In this document: positions 1 to 10,608 of the stretch, one piece after another
Layout of the letters: every line of letters starts with the position of its first letter
Position numbering within the stretch: position 1 is the stretch's first letter
Assembly (NCBI GenBank): GCA_028583605.1
Contig: CM053325.1
Location: 43,904,987 to 43,968,986 of the forward strand
Length of the DNA: 64,000 bases
Reading direction: 5' to 3'
Source of the DNA: Dastarcus helophoroides
Taxonomy: Eukaryota > Arthropoda > Insecta > Coleoptera > Bothrideridae
The notes under the pieces: model-generated
What the model was told of the DNA's origin: nothing
Database searches by the model: none
Seen by the model: the letters and a program-made list of their open reading frames with translations, nothing else
Made by a program: the position numbers and the translations under genes

Positions 1-44
1 CAAATAGAAATAAAATTCTTCCAGAAGTCAAATATCAAAATTAC

Positions 45-3000
45 CTTTTTCAAAGCACTTATACATGAGATAAATTAATCCAACACTGAATGTAGTAAAA
101 ACATCAAATAACTTTGTAACAAAATGTCCGTGAGTCCTTAAAATCTCCAGAGCAACTAAACACTGACAGACATAAATATTTTTGGATAAAACTTCTTGCA
201 TATTTTCATTTCCTTCCACAGAAAACCCCTATAAATGAAATATATTATTTCTGGAAGATTTAATTAGAGCGATTATTACCCCATCCGAAGTCATAATATG
301 AACACCTTCACCGTCTGTTTCCTGTAAAACTTTTTCTTTAAAATCGTCTATATTTGCCGGAGAACAAATATTTCCATCGCCATCAGTTCCATAAAAAGCT
401 TGAAAGGATAAATGTGTGATGCACGAAGAATCGGTAAGTTTAAAGTCATCTTTGTTTTTAAGGGTCATCCCAAACCCTTTGAACAACCATTTTCTACGCC
501 ACAATAAATATTCCGTGAATCCACCAGGACCTGCACATACATCGGCAAAATAATATGGACCAGTTTCTTTCTGATGATGTGGCTAAAATTTTTGAAGTGT
601 AAGCTGTACATTTCATTATTAAAAAGTATTATACAGGTTGTGTCAAGTCACAATGTCATTAATTTTGAGAGAAAATAAAAAAAATGAATATGGTAGGAAT
701 ATATGATTAAACATTTTTTTTCAGAAATATTTATGAAAAAAATATTTTTAAATCAAAATTTAAACCCTTTTCCAAATTATTTTAGCTAAATAATAAGAAA
801 AGTGCACGACGTTGCGCCACAATTTTCAATCGTGCCTGAAAGGTTAAAACCTGGAAATAATTAAGTGATATTTTTGGCTCGGAGAGCCCCGTAGTATCGG
901 CTTTTCGCACCCGATAACGATAACGAATTACAGAAAAAAGTTACTTAATGTGAAATAGCGAACAGTGCGGAATATTAAATAAAAATGGTGTTATAAAGTA
1001 GGTACTCCAGAGATATTTTCCAACAACCATTTCAAACCTTTTGAATTTTGTTAATGAACAAAAGCATGTATTATTTATCAACGAATCGTCTTTGATCTAG
1101 GGCAGTAATTTTGAAACAGTAGTCAATATTCGAGAAATATTTCCCGATTACCATATTTTCATTTTGAAGTTTGTGAATCTGAGGGAAACAGGTGATGCCG
1201 ATAAATAGTTTTTAAATACTGTGATGTTTATCAACGAGCGACGAATCAACTTTTTTTTTTCTTCATAGATGCCACAAACCTGAAATAATTCGGGAAGTTG
1301 GGGACTTCAGTATTCCCGTAAGTACACCAGTACCTACCCAGAGGAATTAAATGTTTGTGTCGACAAATTTTTCATAAACAACTACGTAACCCTCGACAAA
1401 TGTTTGATACGTTAATACGTATCGTCACTAATGTGACGTAACGAATATTCGCATTCGCATGTTTTTTCATATTCGCATTCGCAAGAAATTATGCGAATAT
1501 ATTGCAATAAAACGGGAAATTATTTATGAAATAACAACGCAACTACTGAGGCAGGGTTTCTTAACCTGGGGTCCATGGACCCTTGAGGAATTCATATCAT
1601 GTTTTCCTAAAAATTTGACCTTCATTTGAAATTTCAACGTTTTCTTGAAATTTCAACTTTTTTTTTTCAAAATCCGTCTTTTTTCACAAAGCTTTTCTTT
1701 TCCTTTTGAAACTTCGAACTTATTCTAAAATTCGACGGGGATGCATGGGTAGCGTACCTCAAAAATTCCAGAAAATTCAAATTCCAACTTGTGTCTCAAA
1801 ACTTTGACCTTTATCTCAATAGTCGATATTTTCTGACGTCACAGTGGAGCAGTGGGGCAGGGAAAGGAGCTGGTCCTTCACTCAAGGATTCGTTAAAAAA
1901 TAAACATTCAGTCGAGAAATTTCGACTTTTTTTGTTGAAATTTCGCCTTTTTTTCTTCAAATTTTCCTTAAAATTCGCTTTTTTTTTCAAAATTTCTACA
2001 AATTTTGACTCTTTCTTGGTAATTTTGAATTTTTAAAAATTTCGACTTTTTTCTCGAAATTATATTTTTTATCAAAATATAAATCTTTTCCTTGAAATTT
2101 TGATTTCCTTTTTTTCAAAATCTGTTTAGGTTTTCGAAACTTTCGATTTTTACCTCGAAAATCATCTTTTTCTCTAGATTTCAATATTTTTCAAACTTTT
2201 CCATAAGGTTAGGTTTTTATTTTAAATTTGATTTACTAAAATTTCGACTTTATCCTAAAACTAGGTTTTTTTACTGGAATTCATCTTTTTCTAAATTACG
2301 ATTTTAAAAATGTTGAAATTTTGAAGATATATTTTTAAAATGAATAAATATTTAAAGATAAAAAGTTTTCAAAAAATTTCAAATTCATGTCGAAATTTTG
2401 AAAAATAGACCAAATCTTAAAGACGATATTTTCAAAGTCGCACATTGTGTGAAAAAACTACAAAACATCAAAAAAGGTTAAAATTTTTATAACGGCTTAA
2501 ATTTTAAAGTGATAGTTTTAAAAGAGAAGCGGTAATTTTGAAAAATATCGCAATTATCATGGAAAGTTAGAATTAAAAAAAATCCTGATTTTCAAAGAAA
2601 AAAATCAACAAAACTAAAATCTTGAAAAGTCGACATTTTCAAAAAATACGTGAAATGGCAAAAATAAGAAATTTTCAAACAGTTGGAATTTTTAAAAAGT
2701 TTATATTTTAAAAAATGTACTAAAATTTCAAAAATACTCAATTTTAAGAAAATTTAAGATTAAAAAAATGCTCATCAAATTTTTAATATTCGAAATTTCT
2801 GAAGTCTAAATATTCAAGAAAAGCCAAAATTGTTAGAAAAAATGCTCATCAAATTTTTAATATTCAAAATTTCTGAAGTCTAAATATTCAAGAAAAGCCA
2901 AAATTGTTAGAAAAGCCGATCGCTTAAAAAAAACTGAAATTTTAAAAGTAATTTTTAATTTCGAAATTTGAAAAAACTAAGATTTCTAAAAAAGGTTAAA

Positions 3001-6000
3001 ATCGATAAAAGTGGACATTTTAGAAAAGTCGAAATTTACAAAAAAAATTATAAAATATTAAAAGAATCACGAAATCACAGAAAAAAATTTCAAAAAAATC
3101 GATACTTAAAAAAATTTAAAATTTAAAGAAAAATTGGAAATGTTTAAATAAAGTCAATATTTTAAAATAACTGGAATTAAAAAAGTAATCAAAATTTTAA
3201 TTTTATAAAATCAATTTTGAAAAAAAAAAAAATTTGAGAAAAGGGTGAAATTTTCAAGTGAGAATTTTTAAAAAGTAGAAATTGTGCAAAAAATACTTAA
3301 TCTTCCAAAAAGTTGTTATTTTTAACAAAAAATGCAAAATTTTCGAAAAAATCGAAGTCAAAATTTATAAAAAAAACGAAATATTTAAGGAAGACATTTT
3401 TGGAAGTCAAAGTTTTCAAAAAAAGAAAAGATTTTTAAAAAGATCCCAAATTTTGATAAGAAATCAAATTTTTGTAAAAGTCGAAATTCTCAAATAAAAG
3501 AAGAAGGCCAAATTCTGAAAAATGAAATCTTTAAAAAAACGAAATTTTGAAAAACGTCAAAATTTTGATAAAAAAAAGTTGAAATTTCGAAATGAAGTCA
3601 AAATTTTAAGAAAAATAATTCATATTTTTACAAAAAGCCAAAATTAAAAAAAATGCAAATATTAAAAATGTGGAAATAAAAAGAAATCAAATTTTAGAAA
3701 AATGTCGAAATTAAAAAAAATCAAATTAAAAAAATCTTCTGAATACGTTAAAATTAATTATTTTGTGACTGAGACATTCTATATGTAGAAATAAGATCAC
3801 AATTAACTTACACTTTCATCAATTCTTGAAAACATAAAATCTGTGGCAGCGTCGATATTTGCCAACTTCAATGCTGCTCTATTCATAAAGAATACAGAAC
3901 GGATCGTTTCAAATGGATTTGCTTTTGCTCTTGCTTGATAGAGATCAAGTATGTCTAATTCATCAAAGATTCCCTAAAATCGGAAAATTTGTAAAATTTC
4001 GTATTTTAAATTGATGTTATTATTATGTGTGTCTTACGCTTTAAAGAAAGAGTTAAGCTGTAAATGAATCAAACATTTGAAAAAAATCTTATATCGACTA
4101 GATGACCCCTGCCGACTTTCTCTGCGCAAGGTCTAATAACGTCATATTTTAAAATAAAATAATTTTTCATTTGATTTTATTAAACAGATTCAAAAGTTCA
4201 CGCCCCTTATTTTAGAATCAGCTAGAATTATAGGTGGCGCGCAATAGTATATCAGCTATCGACAGTTGGTTCCTCTTTTACATCTATTGCAACCTCGAAT
4301 AAAATTGTTAGCACAGTTGAGTTTTTAAAAATGAAAGTTTAAATTTTACTGGAATAAAAATAGCCTAAAAGGTACCCCTAAAAATACTTTACTCTTTGGT
4401 AAAAATTTCATTAAAATCGTTGTAGCAGTTTCCGAGATTATCTTGGACAAAAGATGAGTCGACAGACAGATACTTAACGCTTCAATTTTATAAACATATC
4501 AGCTACTGCTGAAAAATTGTTCACATAGAGTCGACGACACAAATAACGAGCAATTTCAGTCGAAACGTTATTTCACATTAGATAAATATTTACTTTTTGC
4601 TTATAAATAAACAAAAATAGCCAATAAAATTCTAATGATGTGCTAAGAAGAAATTGCACGGGTCGCTGAATATTTCTTGAACCAAAGAATCCGTAATCCA
4701 TGCTTTTTGTAATTTGTGAGCAGTTAGTAATAACACAACATAAATAAGTTGTCTTGCAAATTAAAAATCAAAGCAATCGCTGATTGAAAATTATTTTAAA
4801 AGACTAACTTAATAAAAAAACTTTACTTAAAAGTTTGAAGATTCAAAAAGGCAAGTGAGTACCGTCCTGAAATGGATCACAATTAATTATTATACTACAT
4901 AATTTTACAACGACTAATTAAATAAAAACTCCAAATTTACAAAAAAAAATCCCATGGTTAAACTGGAAATTTCAAGGAACCAGTCGAAATATTTAAATTA
5001 AAAAAATATATCATAAAATTTTATAAAAACACTTTTCTCGAAATTTCGAGAAAAAACATATGTTTCCTAAACTATACTTAATATTTAGAAAAAGAACCAT
5101 AATCTCCAAATATCCAAATTCTTAAATACTTGAAAATTTTTCGTTTTAAAAACGAAATTTAGAGAAAGAAGTCGGAAGTTTAAAAAAAAACAAAATTTAA
5201 AAAAAAAGAAATTTACAAAAACCATTAGGTTTACTGTCGAAATTTTAGGCTAAACCTAAAAATTGAAAGCGTAGCCTTGAAATTACAAGAAAAAAAACTT
5301 CCAGGTTAAACTCTAAATTTGGAGAAAAAGTGGAACTTTCGAAATTAAGTCGACAAAAGTCACAGAAGAAGTCGAAATTTTAAATTTATAATCGGACTTT
5401 TAGGAAGCAAAATAGTAAATAAATTATGTATTTTGAAACAAAAAAAATCTACAACAAATTTCTAAAAAATCAATATTTATATTTTAAAAGAATCTCTAAA
5501 ATTTAACTCTACAAGAGAAAATAGAAAAAAAAATGAAGCCTGAAAGTTTCGTCTTAAATGAAAAAATCAAAATTTATAAAAAGACTCAGGTTTAAACTCG
5601 AGATAACTGGAAACAGGTTCTGAAAAAATTCGAAATTTAGAATTTAAAGTCAAAATGCTAGGGAATAAAGTGAAAACTGAAACTGAGAATTTTGAAAAAA
5701 TTGAACTGATAATTTGTCAACAAAAATTTGAAGAAAAAAGCCGAATCCTTGGGAGATAAAATTATTTTTAAAAAAATCAGAATTTTACGATTAAAAATTG
5801 TATTTTCAAGTTTACTTTAAATTTCGATAAAAGTCGAATTTTGAAACTAGGATCGATTAAAAGAAATCAAAAACGTTGGAAAAGATCGAAAATTTAAGCC
5901 TAGAATCAAAATTTTAAGAGGAAACGTGGAAATAAAACTTGAACTCCGTATTTTAGGTTTAATCTCCAAATGTTAAATAAGATTTAAATTTGGAATTTTC

Positions 6001-7725
6001 TATATATATATTTTTTTTAAATTCGAAAATTTTTCAAATTTAGAAAGGGATTTATTTTACAGATTTCGAGTTAACTTTTTAGAAATTTTGAAGTTTTCCA
6101 CTTTCAACTTAAAATTTAATCTTTTTTCTTCTACTTATTCCGACAATTTCGACATTCTCAAAATTTCGATTTTAATCTCAAAATGTTAACGTTTTTCTCG
6201 AATTTCAAAGATAAAAGACTTTTTACTAGAAGTTTTGCCCTTAAAATGGTAATTTCTTTTTTACAAAAATTCTGAATTTGAACTTCTAGTTTCTACCAGT
6301 TTCTACTTTTTCTTCTAAAATTTTACTCATTTTTTTTCAAAAATTTCGTCTTTAAATTCTATTTTGATTTCTTTTTCCAAATTCTCTGCTTTTATGTGCA
6401 AATTTTGACTTAAAAAATTGAAATGTAGTTTTTCTCAAAATTCCAAGCTCAAGAAATTTTTGATATTTTTCACAACATGAGCGCCTTCTTATAATTATTT
6501 TGGTTTTACATTTCATCCTTTTTTCTAGAAGTTTTTCCTATAATTAAATAAGTTTTCCATTATTTCCTCAAAATTCTGCGTTGAAACTTAAAAATTCTTT
6601 ATGTTCTAAAATTTTATCTTCAAACTGCAGATTTCACCATTTTCTGGAGCTTTTCTTGTTGATTATAATTTAGGCTCAAATCTGGAAATTTTTGTTGTTC
6701 TTATAAATATTCGGATTTTATTTATACTCAAAATTTAGACTTTTCTCAAAATGCCCATTCAAACAGTTTTTCATAACATTTTGAATTTCAGGTTGAAGTT
6801 TTAAGAAGTTATTTTTTCTGTATTTTAAAAAGGAAATTTCTACTTTTAGCATTGAATTTAAAGATTACTTATCAATTTTTAATTTTCCATATTTTTGACA
6901 TTAACTTGAACATTTTCCTAGGAATGGGGTTCATTTTCAAAATTTTCAGTTTCCCTGCGACATTTTTTTAAATAAAAATTTGGAGTTAAGAATTTTTACA
7001 CACCAGATAAATGAAAAATCATCATATTTTTTGTAAGTAATTAAATCATACATTAAGATTCAAAGGCCAATTATTTTTAAGATTAAGCTAATTGCATAAG
7101 CTTTGTATTCAATCTTTTCTAACTATTTGTATATTGTTTGTTTACGTTTTCTTTCAAATGTTGTATCATTTAATAAAATAAATACAAACTTTGGCTGCTA
7201 AAACGTTGTGCAAGATTTCTTTGTCACAAAATTTACACTCCTCATCTATGTTAGATTTAGCTTCTCCTTGTTTCAGATACGAAGTTAATGTATCATAGTC
7301 AAAAATGGTGCTTTCGTTGTTCTTAACCCATGTTATTTTTTCTTTTACTTCAACATTCTAAAATTAAATCAATTAGTTTCATAGGCAAAAGGTAGGAAGT
7401 ACCAAACTTCTTGTGTAAAATCCCATGTCTCATTCAAATCAATTCTTTTTTTTGAATTTACACCAAAACCCTGTCTTCCCAATTGCCCTTTGATTTCCAC
7501 AGCTTCAACTATGCCTTGTCCATGTTTTCCCAGGCCAGTTCCTGATTTGTAGCCCATTTTTTGCTACAATATGAAATTTTAATAACATCATAAATCGGCT
7601 TTTGCAGCAATTACAATCATTTGAAGAATTTTTTCGTTAACATAACCATATTTGGTAGGATCATTTTCCGATTCTTCGGTGTTCATTTCCAACATGTTTG
7701 TTACGTTAAAATGAATATTTTCCAT
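45..7725 (-). CDS. CMTR1: Cap-specific mRNA 2'-O-methyltransferase 1, 5' six exons (partial)
   Basis: Adds a 2'-O-methyl group to the first transcribed nucleotide of capped mRNA (cap-1) in the nucleus. Exons on the minus strand: 7725-7615, 7563-7408, 7357-7190, 3973-3812, 582-280 and 228-45; all join in frame (about 361 residues) and the gene continues off the left edge. Residues about 38-75 form a G-patch ([15 protein letters not shown]). Exon 3 carries the family's [17 protein letters not shown] block. The RrmJ-type fold has the SAM motif [12 protein letters not shown], and the catalytic residues are visible as K181 (NRAALKLAN), D299 (SDG/GFS) and K339 (GHFVTKLFD). The start ATG at 7725 gives a short N-terminus compared with the vertebrate protein. 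Introns are 50-51 bp (introns 1, 2 and 5) or about 3.2 kb (introns 3 and 4). The donor after exon 2 (GTTTGG) is weak but keeps the frame. The family call is firm; the exon 2/3 junction is less so. Confidence 0.93.
1600..3740. repeat. Strand-asymmetric AT-rich degenerate array (T-rich then A-rich)
   Basis: The stretch is built from imperfect words such as TTTTTCAAAATTTCGACTTT. About 1600-2330 is pyrimidine-rich on the plus strand, and 2330-3740 carries the complementary words (AAAGTCGAAATTTTGAAAA), so polarity flips once near 2330. Short ORFs in it are low-complexity artefacts rich in F, K and I. The same filler occurs inside both hAT copies at 12707-15951 and 54365-56433, so this block may be the core of a related non-autonomous element. 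Confidence 0.75.
2763..2910. repeat. Direct tandem duplication, two ~73-bp units
   Basis: Two adjacent copies begin with ATGCTCATCAAATTTTTAAT at 2768 and 2841, differing at one or two positions (CGAAATT versus CAAAATT). This is a recent local duplication inside the older AT-rich array. Confidence 0.9.
4900..6990. repeat. Strand-asymmetric AT-rich degenerate array (A-rich then T-rich) in CMTR1 intron 3
   Basis: This is the same word family as at 1600-3740 but in mirrored order: A-rich words to about 5990, then T-rich words to about 6990. It fills most of the 3216-bp intron 3 (3974-7189). The remainder (3974-4900 and 6990-7189) is plain AT-rich sequence with no exon I can recognise. Confidence 0.7.
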
Positions 7726-8273
7726 CTTACATATAATTACACTATTACGTTTTTAATCTAAGAGTAAAATAAATTATTAATTAAATTAGATCTAGTATTT
7801 AGTGGTAAATGAGGTTATTATTTATAATGCGCAAAAACATTTATGGCATAAGTGAACTACGAGTGCCAGTCACTACCTTAAGTTAATTAGTTCATATTAC
7901 ACAATTGCATGGGAGCACAGAACGTATAAAAAGAAAACGCAGCGCATACTCATATTTAGGCGTCGGTCGGACACTTTGTCAAAGGGACGGATTGCAAACC
8001 TATAAATGACGAAATATTTCTAAATTGTAGTAATTTTTAGTTTATATAATGACATGATTTGTTTAAAAATATAGTGTTATTATATCATAACCTAGCAAGT
8101 AAATAAACAACAATAAAGACAAAAAAAGTTGTCAACAATAATAGTGACAGTTGCAGTTGTTAATTTAAAATGCAGTAAAATGTAAATAATAAAATTAACA
8201 GTAAGTATGTTCGTTGATTGAATACATATTCAACTATTCAACTATATTCAATCAACGGTATGTTGGTCACGGA
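7726..8273. other. Intergenic; CMTR1 upstream region
   Basis: This is the 5' flank of the minus-strand CMTR1 gene, presumably with its promoter; I see no convincing TATA box. A small inverted repeat TTGATTGAATA...TATTCAATCAA lies near 8213-8256. No ORF is worth reporting. Confidence 0.6.
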
Positions 8274-8364
8274 TTATAGAATACAGATAGTGCACGCCCT
8301 ATATTTGCCATGTATAAAAATTTGACAGAAAGTGGAGTAGCTCCGACTATTTCTTCTCTCTCCC

Positions 8365-8419
<55 letters not shown>

Positions 8420-9689
8420 GTCTCGTGTGAATAACTTGTAACGTATTCTTAAAAATTCTAGCTAAATGGGGGTTGGTGGATGGAAAATATTTCCACCAGT
8501 AGTTGCTGATGCCATCGAAGCCAGGAGCAGCATTGTTCTTTGTGCCTTTAAGAGCACTTCGAACCTCCTTAGCAGTAATTGGATGTAGTTCTTCTTCTGC
8601 CTTAGGAATGGAATTGCAGAAGTTTCTGAACTGTTCTAGGGCTAGAGTATCTTCCTTTAGCGTACGCGTTTCTTCATATATCGACTTCCAGAAAAGTGTT
8701 ACTTGATCTACAGATGGAGGATTATCTGCAACACCTTTCGGTGGTTGAAAGAGAAACGAAGGTTTTTTGCAGAATTGTGCGTTTTCCGAAATGCTTTTGG
8801 CTCTAACTGCTAGAGATTTTCTGACAGCTACTAGTGCCCGTATTCTTTGCAAACTGCGCTGCCTGATGACTGGTAGCGCTCTCATACTGAGTGTGTGATG
8901 AAGACGCCTTAATGATCTTGCTAAACGTTTTACTTTGGTAGTGAACGGTCTCCCTTTCACCACATAATCCATCACACACTGAATATGGGATGCGTGTTGC
9001 CTCTCCTTCCGGATCTTGATGTCTAATAATTTAAGTCGCCTATGGACTCCTCCGTTTGAAAAGTCTCTCACCCTGTTCTCTCGTTGGAGCCTGGTGGCAA
9101 CTTCATAGACCGTACAATTAATGCTCCAGATGTTCGTCTCTTCCGAAATCGATCTACTAAGATTAGCGTCCGCTTCTTTTAAGTCTCGGGTTTTGATGGG
9201 CTTTTGAAGGTAAATCGCCCTTCTGTTTATCATACTTTCTACTTCTGGCAGTATACTATCCCCCTGGGGTTCCTCATCCGCCACTTGTTGTGGTTCCCTG
9301 TACTCAGCATTTGGCGGTTGGGGAAGCACCCGTACGTAACCCGTTCTTCGAAGATACGCTACATAATCGCGTAAGTTTTGAGCGGTGAGTATGTGATGCT
9401 CAGGGTGCATCTCAACCCACTGTCTATGCATTCGCGCCATATCCTCTTCGATTCGGGTTAATGCTCCTCTCATAGCACTGCAGAAGGTCGTCACGTAAAT
9501 CGTCAGTCCACTCAAGATGTCCTTGATCGTAGTAGTTGTCGTCATCGATGGGCCGGTCTTGTTGGACTCCACCACCTTACCCTTGACCCCTATCCGAATA
9601 AGGTCGGTTGTGTGGGTCCTTTCTTCCTGTAGGTTAAACCGGAAGATAAAGATGTATAGGTGGTTAACCTTATACACCCCGGCCGACAT
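8274..9689 (-). pseudogene. Truncated non-LTR retrotransposon ORF (R2/NeSL-like reverse transcriptase N-terminus)
   Basis: An open frame of 471 codons. The N-terminal third is unrecognised and includes a threonine run. A basic middle region (roughly residues 150-330) is followed by WKSIYEETRTLKEDTLALEQ and then AAPGFDGISNYWWKYF, a motif typical of the start of the reverse-transcriptase domain in R2/NeSL-like site-specific elements. The homologous part stops some 30 residues later and the frame runs into the (AG)n microsatellite, so the RT palm and any endonuclease are missing. The GC content is clearly higher than in the flanks, as expected for a recent insertion. The ORF is intact, but the element cannot be active. 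Clade assignment is tentative. Confidence 0.7.
8353..8423. repeat. (CT)n microsatellite
   Basis: About 70 bp of nearly pure CT (AG on the minus strand). It is translated as an RERERE tail at the end of the minus-strand retrotransposon ORF and marks the point where that ORF loses its homologous sequence. Confidence 0.97.
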
Positions 9690-10608
9690 TGGCAGGAAAA
9701 TAGCATTTCCTTCTGGACCCGCTAAAATAGCTGCCGGTCCGATTTACCCCCTCAGCTCAGGATGGGTGGTGGCGCTATTCACCATGTTATCTGTCCTCCT
9801 TGTCCTTTTATTAGTATTATTATTATTGTTTCAGTAACTCGGGACACCTATTTCCCGGCAATCTCAGTTTCCCCTTTCATTTTGCCATACTTTAGCTATT
9901 CAAATGAGCCTTGTTGATTGATGGCGGGCTTATAGATTATTTTTAGAAGTTTCCATGTAGAGGCTTTTATTTCCATCTTGTTTTATGTTCCTCTGTTATG
10001 GCTGCCTTTAGATCTTTCTTTTGGTTTTTGATAGCTAATTCATTGCTATTATTGCCTGGTGGCACAATTTCATAACTGGTCTGTATGTGGTTTGCCTCCG
10101 ATATCATGTTTTTCTGGCTGGGCTTTAAGTTTTCAATTTTGTTAATTATATCTACTAGACTGACATCTTTCTTCTTTAAGATAAATGTGGATAGTATTAT
10201 TATTATTATTATTCATATTTCATCAATTTGTCCGTCAAAGTTAATTATTTTTAATTTTTGGTGGAATATAAAAATAAAAATGGAATTGAAATCAAAACAG
10301 AAAATTTCGAGTTTAAAGAGGAAATTTCAGGTTTTACCGATTTTTCGATTACTTATTTACGGTGTTGAATATAGGCATTATTGTCACAGACCTCGATCGA
10401 CGTCACACCAAACAGATTAAAAGATCGTTCACGTGTGGCTAGCCATAACAATTTTCCGTGCTCCTTTAAATTTTGTGTTTTCAACATACATATATGGTTT
10501 TCAAATTCAAGTTCAAGTCTATCACAGAATACTTATAAAGTGATGTAAAGTCTATGTTATTAACCTTAACGCCGAGTAAATAAAGTTTTAATATGTTTTA
10601 TTTTTATT
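9690..10608. other. Intergenic; upstream of CASD1 homologue
   Basis: The first part (to about 10050) is less AT-rich and may be the 5' UTR of the truncated retrotransposon. Short (TTA)n runs occur at about 9808-9830 and 10196-10213. The plus-strand ORF at 10085-10420 has low-complexity isoleucine runs and is not coding. The CASD1 promoter should lie in the last few hundred bases. Confidence 0.5.

Larger units (their letters stand above)
583..3811 (-). other. CMTR1 intron 4 (3.2 kb), repeat-derived
   Basis: No coding exon is visible. The stretch 583-1550 is unremarkable AT-rich DNA. At 1552 the sequence CAGGGTTTCTTAACCTGGGG followed by GTCCATGGACCC looks like the terminus of a hAT transposon of the Charlie kind; I found no matching right end. 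From about 1600 to 3740 it is a degenerate AT-rich array, listed separately. Confidence 0.7.

Noticed and set aside
1791..3497. Short F/K/I-rich ORFs in the CMTR1 intron
   Set aside because: Low-complexity translations of the AT-rich array, without splice context or similarity.
8353..8423. RERERE-rich tail as part of a real protein
   Set aside because: It is simply the (AG)n microsatellite translated at the end of the retrotransposon frame.
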